From Symsagittifera roscoffensis (taxonomy: Eukaryota; Xenacoelomorpha; Acoela; Convolutidae): 64,000 nucleotides of DNA. Made by a program: the position numbers and the translations under genes. The stretch covers positions 63,223,290-63,287,289 of the forward strand of contig NC_087063.1 in NCBI RefSeq assembly GCF_963678635.1, given 5' to 3'. Positions within the stretch are counted from its first letter, which is position 1. Each line of letters starts with the position of its first letter. This document shows positions 1 through 10,080 of the stretch, one piece after another. Under the pieces are notes generated by a model that was given only the letters and a program-made list of their open reading frames with translations, was not told where the DNA came from and did not search any database.

Positions 1-780
1 ATATCGGAGGAGTGTTTTGTTTCCTAAAATTGTGGTATCAGCTTTTACGGGCTTAGTTTTAAATTTGTGCCATGATTTTAGTTGTCTAATTACTGGGTCG
101 AGATTTTGATATTGTTTTGAAAGTTCAAGTGTATTTTTGTCTGTTGGGGGGAGAAAAATATTGTCAATTTCTAGTTTCGATAAAGGAACTGTGTCAAGTG
201 GATCATGGAGGTCAAAAACTTGATTTATTGTGTATTTTGAATAATTTGTTTGTGTTCCTGATAAATTTTTTTCATCGGTCAAATCTTCTTTTTCAATTAA
301 TGGAAAAAAGACTTTTTTATGCAATTGTTGTTTTATTTTCTTCTGTTGAGTATTATTTTTTATCCATAGTGAGTATGGAATTGGTTTAAAAGTAGATAAG
401 CCTAAAAAATCACTTTCAAGGTGATTATTTTGGCAGTCTAAGTAGAGTGGAAAATGTTGTAGATTATTTATTTGTGATTGCTCAATGACAGTTTTTGCTG
501 CGTATTTGCATTCTAATCGGGGTGATGTTTCATCTTTTGCGAGATAGAATTTAATATTTTTTGGTATTTCAACTGTAGTTTTTCGTGTAATTAATTCAGG
601 TGGCGTAATTCGACTTAATATTTCTGGTAATGCAAGGTTTTTTCCTGCTGTCCAAACTATATGTAAGTTTGGGAATTTCATTAGAATTAATTGAAATCTA
701 TAAACTCTAAGATTAGGATTTGATTTTTGTGTGAAGAGAAATATATTTGGTTTATGATCTGTGAATAGAACTGTTGGATG
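1..780 (-). pseudogene. pol: pol: C-terminal RNase H to pre-integrase linker, partial
   Basis: On the minus strand from about 780 down to 1 the translation carries the end of the RNase H domain (TDHKPN motif, later LSR.TPPEL) followed by the linker that precedes integrase in gypsy-type pol proteins. The frame is interrupted by substitutions and small shifts. The integrase core itself is not inside the window. The call rests on the recognisable TDHK box and its position directly downstream of the CDAS-containing RNase H ORF; the exact family within Ty3/gypsy is not resolved. Confidence 0.7.
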
Positions 781-1980
781 TTCCAAGTATCAGAAATTCG
801 TATTCTGTAAGTGTATAAATTATAGCTGTACATTCTCTCATTAGAGTAGAGAGTCGTAGCTCGGCTTGTGTGAATAATCGTGAATTGGCTGATATAAGAT
901 TCATTTTATTTGTTCCACTATGTGATTGTAGTAAAGCTGCGCCGATGCCAAAATTTGAAGCATCGCACATTGCATAGAACGGTTGATTTGGATCTGGAAT
1001 TGTGTTTTAAATTTGTTCTGTCAAAAGTTTTATAATTTCTTCAAATCGTGTTTGATGTTCAGTGGTCCATTCAAAAATATTTTGTTGTCTGAGGATGTTT
1101 TAGAAAGGTCTTAAGTATAATTGCATTTTGAAAACATATTTACTTAAGAAATTCAACATTCCAAAGAATTCTTGGATTTTCTTTTTATTTGTAGGTGGTT
1201 GAAGTTTTTGAATTGCATCAATACGTGATTTTAATGGAGTGACAGTGTTTTGTTCAATATTATGTCCTAAAAATTTAACGCGTGTTGAAAAGAAATGTTG
1301 ATTTCAGATTTTCGTTCTGAAGTATTTTATGATATTGTTCCAAAAGTGTAAACATTTCTTCTTTAGTTTGTGATTGCATGAAAACATCATCTAAATAAGT
1401 GATTGCATTTTTCTTGAGTATTAGTGGTCTAAAAATTTTACTCGTGAAAGCTGAAAAAGCTGCTGGTCCTACGGATGTTCCATAGAATAATCGATTAAAT
1501 TCATATTGTTGATTTCCAATAAAAAAATTGTGTTAAACGTCGCGATTGTTCATCTAGTGGCGTTTGCTGATAAGCATTATTCATATCTGCGGTTGTGAAA
1601 TATTTATCATTTATCTTTGTTATGATAACTTGTATTGGTTCAATAGGCCAATTGCATTTTGATTCGTCAATTAGTGAATTGAGATATCTAGCGTCTAAAA
1701 CAATTTTTAGTGGTTCACCTTTTGCTAGAATGATAACAGGGTTGATAAAGGTGTTACCTTTTGGTTGTTCTTCCTTATTTACTGGTGAGATAATTTCGTA
1801 TTGTTCTAAGATGTCAAGTAATCTGTTTACCTTGTCATGTAAGTGAATTGGTACTTTACTGGCTCTTTGTTTTTTGAAAACTGCGTCGGGTTTTAACGGG
1901 AGGTGTTGTGATGAACTAATTTTTCCAACGTCAAATTTTGATGCTGCGTAGACTGTTGAATATTTTATCAGTTGCTTAGC
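752..1980 (-). pseudogene. pol: pol: reverse transcriptase and RNase H core
   Basis: The reverse transcriptase palm is clear on the minus strand: an FTTADMNNAYQQ block at about 1610-1565 (motif A with its catalytic Asp) and TYLDDVF at about 1405-1385 (the YxDD box). After a damaged thumb and connection stretch, RNase H begins with CDASNFGIGAALLQ in the 752-970 ORF. A one-base change in a run of seven T/A near 1531-1537 shifts the frame between motif A and the YLDD box, and further stops follow near 1290 and 1090. The catalytic Asp residues of motif A and YLDD are retained, but the polyprotein cannot be read through. Role: copying of element RNA into DNA and removal of the RNA template. Confidence 0.85.
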
Positions 1981-2796
1981 TAATTTGTTGAATTCACTTT
2001 GCGTTATTTGTGAATATTGAAAATTAATTATTGTTAAAAATTTTTGTTGTTCTTTTGTATAATTTGTTATATTAAATGTTGGTTTAAAATATGGTGTTTT
2101 TGTGAAATAATCTGTGTTTCTTTTTTCATTACTTATTATAGTATTTATAGATAATTTTTCGTCAAGAATTGTTGATTGGCAAATATCTAATAATTGTAAT
2201 ATACTATTAGCTCGGTAGGCTACTTCATTTATAGGTGAAATTGTAGCATTTGTTTCACAATATTCTTAAAGTCCTAGGTGTAATGTTATTTGATATGGTG
2301 TATTGTTATACACGTGTAATGAAATAATATCGGAATTCGTATTTTTTAAGTTTTTTATGGATGAGATTGTAATTTTGAAAAATTTGTGAATGGGTTTAAC
2401 TTCGAAATCTGACATGAAAAATTGTTGTTTATATTGATTTTTATTATACTGATGAACTTGTTTTATTGCGAAATTATATATATTTCCTGATAGTGGTTTC
2501 AGGTGTTTCCGTTCTTGATTATAAACAGGATAGAATTCGATTGGCTATATCTATTTTGTGAGAAATTTCGTGAATCTACCTCTATAACCGGAGTTATATT
2601 ATCATTGATTTTTTGAATAATTTGAGTTACTTGGAAGTGGTTTTCCTGAATTATTATTACTATATATATTTTTATTTGGTAGGTTTTGATCTTTTTTCAT
2701 ATTTTGATAGAATGACTTATTGGGTTCTTTGTGCTTTTGGGATTTATTCTGATTGTCTTGTTTTTTTTGTCTACATTCGGCAATACTGTGTCCGTA
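1981..2796 (-). pseudogene. gag-pol junction: post-zinc-knuckle and protease-position region
   Basis: This minus-strand stretch is largely open, with stops at about 2590, 2545 and 2265, and joins the gag zinc knuckle to the reverse transcriptase. It is rich in Asn, Lys, Ile and Thr. A retroviral protease would be expected here, but I could not find a DTG/DSG active-site triplet, so the protease is either badly decayed or diverged. The C-terminal half leads without obvious break into the RT fingers region (LDARYLNSLID block near 1700). Confidence 0.5.
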
Positions 2797-3708
2797 TCAT
2801 CGCCAATAATTACACCATTTTTTGAAAGATGGTTTGCCTTTAAATTTTGGGTTCCGTTCGTAGATGTTTAGTATTTCAGTAATTTTTTCAATCAGGTCTG
2901 TGTCTGATTCTTGTATGTTATTTATACGTGTAGTATTTGTTTCAATCCGATTAACATATTGTAGTTTTAGATTTTCTGTTTCTTCGAGTTTCATTGTGAT
3001 TTCTGCTGGTTCTTGTTTATCTACTAATTTTCTAAAATCTAAAACTGGTTCTCGAATTGAAGAAGGATGAGATGCTATTTTCCTTAGTTGAGGTGTTAAG
3101 GTCATCATTAAAATTTCTGTCATTTTTGTGTTTTTAAAATCATGTGTATTGAGTGAACATGCTTTTTGAACAAGTGTTCCGATTTGAACTGCCAATTGTT
3201 TAATTGTTTCATTTGGTAATCTGCGGATTTCATTGCATAAAACTATTTGATGTTGTTTGTTTCTTTCAGAATCAAACATTTTTGAAAATTCTTGTGTGAA
3301 TCTTTTCCAACCTGATTTTATTTTTATGGGTAGTACTGAAAACCATTTTTGAGCTGCGCCATCTAGTGTTGTTTGTATTAACGCTGTGCGTCTATGTATC
3401 CAATTTTGATAGAGTGGTGTATTAATTGGTTCAGGTCCTATATTTCAAATTAAATTTGCTGTTACTGCATTTAAATAATCTTCTACAGAGTATTCAGGGT
3501 CTGTTCCTGTGAATACCACCAATGGTTTATTCGATGTTATTGACGATCCACCCATGAGGTATGGATTCATAGTCATCTGTAGTGATTCTGCGGCATTTGG
3601 CATTTGCGAGAAGTTTGAAAGTTGATTTTTTGTTATTTCATGTTGCTGATAATATGGAAGCGGTATTTCATTTTGCATTTGAGTCGGTTGGTAAGAATGC
3701 TTTGACAT
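2797..3708 (-). pseudogene. gag: gag-like protein with damaged zinc knuckle
   Basis: Two ORFs (3708-3445, 87 aa; 3279-2797, 160 aa) and the open sequence between them make one gag-type protein. The first part is Gln/Asn/Pro-rich and then reads KPLVVFTGTDPEYSVEDYL, typical of the start of a gypsy capsid domain. The middle contains a QKWF..L block common in gag capsids. The end has CNYWR, a stop, then YGHSIAEC: a CCHC knuckle whose second Cys is Trp and whose middle carries a stop. One in-frame stop also separates the two ORFs near 3445. Role: packaging of element RNA into particles. Non-functional in this copy. Confidence 0.75.
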
Positions 3709-4241
3709 TGGGTTTTGTTGTATAGGTTGAAAAGATTATGCGTTAAATGGGTTTTGTATATGCATTGGTTGTTGATTCTGTATATCCGTTGGATTTTGTG
3801 GGTAAATTTTCATATTTTGGGATGGTTGAGATTGTCGCGGTCTCTGTTTGCGATATTCTTTATATATTGTGCAAAAAAATCTAGTTGATAATAATCATCA
3901 TCATCAGAGGATAAATAATTTGTGTTATATGGTGTATAATGTTTATTTTTATTTTGTTGAAAAAATGGGTAATTTTCACTATAATCCTGTGGAGGTTGTG
4001 GATTATCTGGAAAATTTAATGAATTGGTCGATGTATTTGTGAGATTCCAATAACGTGAACATACGTGGTTTAAATTTTGCGTATTTTTTCGGGGGGTTGA
4101 TTTGTTTTTGATTGGTGTACATAATTATAATTGTGTTCTGCAAAAGTGTTTCTTGTGAACGTTTTTCGTGTTTTTGACGGTTTTGTCATTGGTCTATACG
4201 TCTGATAGTCCATATAAGAATATTTTGGAGCAGCCGAAGGT

Positions 4242-4442
4242 TTAACGGTCGATTGTAAGGTTACTTGTGTTAGTGATGTATTTGTTTTTTTTTGGTGTTG
4301 TGAGATTTGGGCGTATTGGTGAAATACTTTTTTGTTTAGTTGTTACTGTTGTTTGGACGATTTCTTCATTTATGGAGTGTGATGGTGTTTGAATGTCAAT
4401 TGTCTTGCTGTGTAAGATTTCTGGTTCTATTGAGATTTTCAA
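4242..4442 (-). pseudogene. Thr/Ser-rich ORF fragment between ORF1 and gag
   Basis: A 66-residue minus-strand ORF, rich in Thr, Ser, Ile and Asn, lies between ORF1 and gag in the same orientation. It has no motif I recognise. It may be part of a long gag N-terminus or a separate small ORF of the retroelement. The flanking stretch 3720-4240 also contains minus-strand Gln/Pro/Asn-rich translation (for example near 3720-3860) resembling a disordered gag leader, broken by stops. Confidence 0.3.
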
Positions 4443-4601
4443 TATGTATGACTGTTGAATTTAAGCTGTTATTTCGTGTATCAGGTAAAAATTTATTTTA
4501 ATTTAATGGTGTTGCGTCAATCGTTAGTGGTTTTACTTTTACATAATCTCTGTGAAAAGATATTGTACTTATTGCTTGACTTGAGATATCTTGTGGAATA
4601 T

Positions 4602-5339
4602 TTATAAATGTTGAATGAGACCACTCGGGTCCCAAACGTAATCTGATTGTTCTGCAACGACAGTGTCGTCATTGGTACTTTGAGGTCTAAAACTTTTTCT
4701 TGCTTGTGCAATTAAATCTAAATTGTGGGTAAAAGAATCTATTATAAACCATGCTAAAATTTTTTGTAAATCATGTTTAGTGTTTTGTGAGACATCGTTA
4801 TTGGTGAAGTAATCACGGATTATATTTAAAAATGTTGAAAATACGGTGATTTCGTTTCTTACTTTTGTATGTTTAGATGTTTGGGTTGGTGATGTGCTTT
4901 GAACTTCTGTTTTTTCTAGTATAGATATATAACTATATACTATAGCAAAAACTTCATTAGTGAATATGGAGTTTGTTCTCTTTGAATTTTGATATTGTAT
5001 GCTTTTGATATATTCTATGAATACTTTTGAAAATTCTAAATTTATATCGTCTGTTTGGATTACATATTTACCATGAGCTGTTTGTGGTGTGCTGAATTCT
5101 ATGGTGTAGATTCCGTATTGTTGTGTTAGGTTACATATGTCTTTCAAATAAGGTTCTATAATCTGTCCTTTGATTTTTACATCCGGGAATTCTGCTTTGC
5201 ATGGATTGATTCCTGGTTCAAACAAATTTACGAGTAAGTTTTTACAAAATCGTGTTTGTCCTCTATCATTGAGTGAATCTATAAGAAACGGAAAAACTGC
5301 TTCTTCATCTGGACTTTCGTCACTTTGAGTGTGGCTCAT
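4602..5339 (-). CDS. Retroelement ORF1, 245 aa, unknown function
   Basis: The longest ORF in the window. It begins MSHTQSDESPDEEAVF at 5339 and stays open for 245 codons. It lies just downstream of the inferred 5' LTR and leader, upstream of gag and on the same strand, so I read it as the element's first gene or the N-terminal part of a long gag. The N-terminus is acidic; the rest looks globular and mostly helical (for example the FSKVFIEYIKSIQ and ILAWFIIDSF stretches). There is no signal peptide or membrane segment, and no zinc finger, protease or nuclease motif that I recognise. It is notable that this ORF is intact while gag and pol are broken. An overlapping 64-aa ORF at 4517-4711 is a frame shadow. 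Confidence 0.55.
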   Translation of the reverse strand: MSHTQSDESPDEEAVFPFLIDSLNDRGQTRFCKNLLVNLFEPGINPCKAEFPDVKIKGQIIEPYLKDICNLTQQYGIYTIEFSTPQTAHGKYVIQTDDINLEFSKVFIEYIKSIQYQNSKRTNSIFTNEVFAIVYSYISILEKTEVQSTSPTQTSKHTKVRNEITVFSTFLNIIRDYFTNNDVSQNTKHDLQKILAWFIIDSFTHNLDLIAQARKSFRPQSTNDDTVVAEQSDYVWDPSGLIQHL

Positions 5340-7046
5340 TTTTTCGTTTCATGACTGTTAATATATAATTATCAATATGTCTAATTGGTTGATTCCAATT
5401 ATATAGGTGTACTGGTTTGTGTTTATCTTGCTTCATTATTCTTCTTTTTCCTCTTTTTGATGAGTTTGAAGTTGTTTCTGAATCGGAAAAATGTAATTGA
5501 TCATGGATGGGGCAATTTTTGTTTATTGATTCCTTTAATTTGTATAGTTCGTCTAAACTACTGGCTTCTGATTCGGAGAATGCGTTTCTAGTTTTCGAAA
5601 ACCTTTTTCTTGTTATTTGTCTTTGTTTGCTTATAATTTTTCTTTTTATTGTTTGTCGTTTTGTTCGAATTTATCCAATGTTTGTGTATGTGGGGTTATT
5701 ACAAGATCGTATTTTTGGTTGTCTATTTCACAATTGTGTAAAACGATTGTTTGTTTATTTCCTAATTTTTTGAATTACATAAGGTTTAGGATGAAGGATG
5801 CAGGAAGTTATTAGTGATTTTTAATTTCCTAGACTGTTAGTCCTTACGGTTTTTTGGTTAGCTTAACCTGGGTCTTTTTGTTCAGGGTTGGAGAAAAAAG
5901 TATATCGTTTCCAGAGAATGATTTTTTACTTTCTCGTGGCTAGTCTAAGTTAAGGTGTTAACTTACTTAATCTTACTTAGGGGTAGTGATTGTGTTCAAG
6001 GGTTGGAGAATAGTAATTCGATCCACAAGGTTCAGGTATAATTAGAACGCAAGTAGTTCGTTAGATACTGTTTTAAACTTACTAAGTCTTAGATCTATCC
6101 TGGGTCTCGTAAGAAGGGGGTTCAAGTGAAGGATGAATAACCGAAGTTATTCACTGTTTAGCCTAATTTGAATGGTTAGTGTTATTAAAAAACTTTCCAT
6201 TAGACCTGGGTCTTTTGAAAAGGTTGGATAGTGAATCGACGTTTGAGGTCGTTAGATAGATGATAAGTGGGTGGGGAGAACAAAATTGTTCTTTTTGATC
6301 CAAGGATAAGCCTTGATGATCAGAATTTAAAATTAATAAAATAGAAAATTTATTTAGATCCAAGGAAAGCCTCGATGATCTGGTTTAAGATTAAGTAAAA
6401 CTAAGTATAAAATGGTTTAAATTTATATGATAAAAGGTTTTAGTTTTTAATGATGTTAGTTGGCTTATGATTGCTGTTATGTTTAGGTGATGAAGCTGGA
6501 ACAACAGGATGATTTATATTTACTAACAATTTTTTGTCATGCTACTAATTTTTATTTTTGTTTTCAATAAATATTTTTCAAATATGTTTTATATAATACT
6601 GCAGAAGTTGAGAGAACGATTTGAGATCTTTTTATCAATCGTTATTGTACATTAGTAATTTTGTTTAGTGCCTGAAATAATTATTGAAGGTTTACTTCAA
6701 AGGTTTTATGTTTGCAAATGAAAATCTAAATTAATTGCTAGTAAGATTCTAAATATAAAAGTTTGTGTTGGCTTTTGCCGTACGACCATGAAACTAAATG
6801 GTAGGTTTCTATGTAGTCGTATGTCATCTCTTGTCCGAGGTCTTTTTCCAATACCGGGTAGTTCTCGTATTGTGCGGAATAGCGGCTCTGATCTATTGAG
6901 TCGTAGAGACATTTCAATTAAATTATTGTCGTGTAACAATTTGAAAATGTTTTGTCTATTTTCTAATCTATATTTGGTTAATTCTAAGATATTAAGGTCT
7001 TATTCGAGACTTATGGTCGCACCAGATGAGTTAGGTCCTTTAGGTT
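5340..7046 (-). other. Retroelement untranslated leader and LTR-proximal sequence
   Basis: There is no convincing coding sequence here. The stretch has a set of imperfect repeats built on a CCTGGGTCTTTT...GGTTGGA core at about 5868-5895, 6088-6110 and 6198-6225, plus a pair of GATCCAAGGA.AAGCC..GATGATC units at 6297-6320 and 6356-6380. These short repeats and its position between ORF1 and the inferred LTR suggest the untranslated leader. I could not identify a tRNA primer-binding site. Confidence 0.4.
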
Positions 7047-7327
7047 AACTCATAGAGTAATTTCGGATCGGGTACACCGTCTGCTCGTCACGCTATCTTT
7101 TTTTCGGCCGGATAGATTCGTGCAACTTCTTAGTCTAATAACGATCCTAATCTTACTCTTATATCTAATAGTCTCAGGGTGTTTAACTAGTCTCTGCTAG
7201 GCTCAATAGATCTAGAGTATACTGGCTTATTGCGACTGCTGAAGTTCTCTTGGAGAGGTAATTATTTTCTAAGTTAAATTCAAAACTCTCTGGTGCTGAA
7301 ATTACAAGTAATTTCAGCACTTACAAA
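7047..7327 (-). repeat. Probable 5' LTR end of the retroelement
   Basis: Positions 7047-7230 closely resemble 17750-17930: shared blocks include AACTCAT.GAGTAATTTC, GTACACCGTCTG.TCGTCACGC and TTACTCTTATATCT. A block present both next to a retroelement and alone elsewhere is what an LTR plus a solo LTR would look like. The outer edge on the minus strand starts TGTAAGTGCTGAAA at 7327, consistent with the TG start of LTRs. The inner limit is not defined. Confidence 0.45.
7293..7320. repeat. Perfect 28-bp hairpin (13-bp arms, 2-bp loop)
   Basis: GTGCTGAAATTAC, then AA, then its exact reverse complement GTAATTTCAGCAC. It sits at the outer edge of the inferred 5' LTR. It could form a stem in DNA or RNA. 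Confidence 0.9.
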
Positions 7328-7649
7328 TAAGTGGGTTGTTAGTTGGATGGATTGTGATTGGTTAATATTAAATATTTTACAGTGGTAAAAAATCTAATTT
7401 ATCCAATAATAAAATGTAGTTTAGATCAGGTTCCAATATATGAAAAGTGTATGACAATATTCTTTCCATAAACCATAAAACTTGATTTTTTTTTCAAAAT
7501 TTACTTTTTGAAAATTTCTTGGTTCTGTTCGTAACCGAACGAAAGTGACAAAGACTTTGGTTTACTCAAAGCTGAGTCACCAAATGTTTTTCGGATCTTG
7601 CATTTATAATGCATAGAAAACGACCTGAGTTGTTTTTGAGCTCTCTTAC

Positions 7650-10080
7650 ACAAATGACATAAGGAAAGTAACGAGTTTTGAAATGTTGACTAGAACTTTA
7701 AACGATGATTGTTTTAAATTACCAGACATAAGTTTTCAATACAAAAAAATTAGGGGTTTTAGGCGTTTTGAAAAAAAAATTTTGAGCAAAAAGGTTAAAA
7801 AATCCAACATTATTGTATCAAGTACTACGTTATGCACAGAAAAAATTAAATTTGCATGCAAAAAACTTTTTTTGGAAACAGTTTGTTTGGGTACAAAAGT
7901 CGAATTGTGGTTGAAAAAACACAAAACTTTTTGTTGCATTTCAAAATTATTTTCAAAATTATCTACTGTTCTCACCATCGAAAATTGCTAGTCATACATT
8001 TTTCATATATGGAAATTGTAAGATTAGGAATTTTTTTCTGTACGATACACCGAAGTTTATGCTAAAACAAGAAAAAATTTCTTTGAAAAATGATGACACG
8101 ACTTAAGCAAAATGTATGAAAATTGAATGAGTAATGTTTTTTTATAGACTTAGTTTACGGAATTTTGTGATTAGCTTTTTCGGTCTATAAAAGGTCAAAC
8201 CGGGTTCCTGTTTGCTTTCCAAAATTACAGAAATCATTATGGGAGTTTTTGTTTACTGTCAAACAAGGGATGTTTAGCAAAAGATTAGGGAGTAACAACT
8301 CCGAAAAACTTCAAACACTTCTTGTACAGTAAATCTCGGGTTGATAATATCCCTCCTAAAATTTACAAGCAATTAAAAATGATTTGCTTTGAGTGGAATT
8401 TCTTAGTCTTTTTGAGTTTTTTCACAAGAACTTCACCAAAACATTTGGATCAGTTTTTTTTAGTCTATTGTTTCGACTTTTTAACTAGCTTTTTTTTGAC
8501 AGAACTCTTCTATATCAACACAAAGGTATTGTTGTCTTGAGCTCAAATTGTAAAACAATTTTGATCTGCGAGCCTTTTCCCCAAAAGTTATAGGGGCAAA
8601 CAGATTGCCAATATAGCTAACATGGTACAATTAACGGGCGATATATTTCAAGATATTACCGCGTAAGCGTAGATTTAATCCCTCTAAGAAATCGTTCCAA
8701 ATTGGTTGAAGCAGACTATTCGCGATAATGTCTACATAGCTAGGAGCGAAATCTATCAGTTTGTACTTCAAAATTTGATACACCAGGCGTGTGGGGAGAT
8801 GATTCAAAATACTCGAGAAAAAAAACAAATGTTTTTTGCTTTTTTCTCAAAAGGTTTATCATTTTTTAAAAGCGACACTGCTTCATTGACCTTCCAGGGC
8901 AGTCGGAAAACAAGCATTCTTGTCAAATTTTTCTTCTCGGAACAAAATTATTACAAGACTACTATTATCGGGGCAAAGTCTTGAATGCTACGACCGCCTA
9001 TCTAGGTTTATGAAGCCGTAATGAAAAGGATGAAAAACAACATGAACAATATGAATGAAATGAAAAAAAAACTCATATTTTTTTTTAATTTAAAATTCTT
9101 TTTGTAAAAATCATCCCCCGAAATCCCAAACAAAGTACAAGGTGACAGAACTGACTTCTAGTAACCATTCGATTATGGCAAATAAGATTCCTTCAACCAA
9201 TTTGGAACGATTTCTAAGAAGTATTAAATCTCCACTTACGCGTTAATAGCGCAAAATAAATCGAGCGTTAATTGTCCCGAAATGGCCCAAATGGCAATCT
9301 TTACACCCCCATAATTTGCAAAAATGATCACGGTGAAATAATTTTTCAAATTTAGGATTAGAACAGCAATACGTTTTGAATGCAATTAAAAGTCTTGTCA
9401 AAGGTGGCTAGTTCGAAAGTCGAAATTTGTCTGTATAAAAAAATCCCCCGAGCACAAACATTCCGTTAATTTCTTTTACAAAAATCTGAGAAAACTAGTA
9501 AACTCCCAATGAATTACAATTGACCTTCGTATTTGTTAGTTATTTTAAGCAGCTAAAAATTGGTAGTTCTTTTTCGTTCTTTAGAGTATAACTGTTTTTG
9601 ATTTAGTTTTTATTACTATGTACATAGGTCCGAGCAGTTTAACTGTAACTGTGTGTTTTAGTGTTGGGCTGATTGTTTGACTGTGGAGGTTTTTATGTTC
9701 TTAAACTGTTATTTCTTTTATATATTTTTTGTGTCTGTACTTGAAGGTTTTTGTGTCTGCAACTTCTTTCATTTTTATTGGCAGAGAAATTTTTTCTTTT
9801 GACAAGCAAAAATGAACTCAGTGATTTGCGATTCGTTTTTTATTAGTCCTAGCTAAATTGAGACAATGAAATGTGAAGCCTCTGTTGATTTCATTCAATA
9901 AAGTAGTTTTAAGGTCTTTTTGAGCCTTGTTTAACAACATATTCCTTGTAAACGATTAGAGAATTTTGTCACCCGTTTTTGCCATCGACTGAACTTATAG
10001 CCGTAATTGGTAGTTACAATGGAAACATAACATTGATAGGCAGCTTGACAATTTAGTCGCTAGATTCAGATTTAGAAGCT
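7650..10080. repeat. 2.4 kb tandem duplication, copy 1
   Basis: The sequence from about 7650 recurs with an offset of about 2.4 kb from about 10080. Matching landmarks are GACTAGAACTTTAAACGATGAT at 7688 and 10119, and CTGCTTC...ACCTTCCAGGGCAGTCGG at 8878 and 11269. The copies differ by scattered substitutions and small indels. No coding gene is apparent; the short ORFs inside are not conserved between the copies. It lies in TRPM intron sequence downstream of exon 12765-12945. Confidence 0.8.
8570..9345. repeat. Hairpin element (inverted arms about 155 bp), copy 1
   Basis: The left arm at about 8570-8725 and the right arm at about 9180-9345 are inverted copies. The left contains GATTTAATCCCTCTAAGAAATCG then TTCCAAATTGGTTGAAG; the right contains the reverse complement around CTTCAACCAATTTGGAACG and CGCGTTAATAGCGC. 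The interior (about 450 bp) has no transposase. This is the shape of a MITE-like or foldback element. Terminal duplications were not resolved. Confidence 0.6.

Larger units (their letters stand above)
1..7327 (-). mobile_element. Decayed Ty3/gypsy-like LTR retrotransposon, 3' part cut by window edge
   Basis: Reading leftward on the minus strand there is an upstream ORF (5339-4602), a gag-like region (3708-2797) ending in a damaged zinc knuckle, a reverse transcriptase with a YLDD box, an RNase H with a CDAS motif, and the linker before integrase, which runs off position 1. This is the order of Ty3/gypsy elements. Frames are broken by stops and single-base shifts, so the copy is dead. The right end is inferred: a TGT start at 7327 next to a 28-bp palindrome, and a block at 7047-7260 that recurs alone at 17750-18000 as an LTR would. 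I saw no second LTR because the element leaves the window. Confidence 0.85.
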
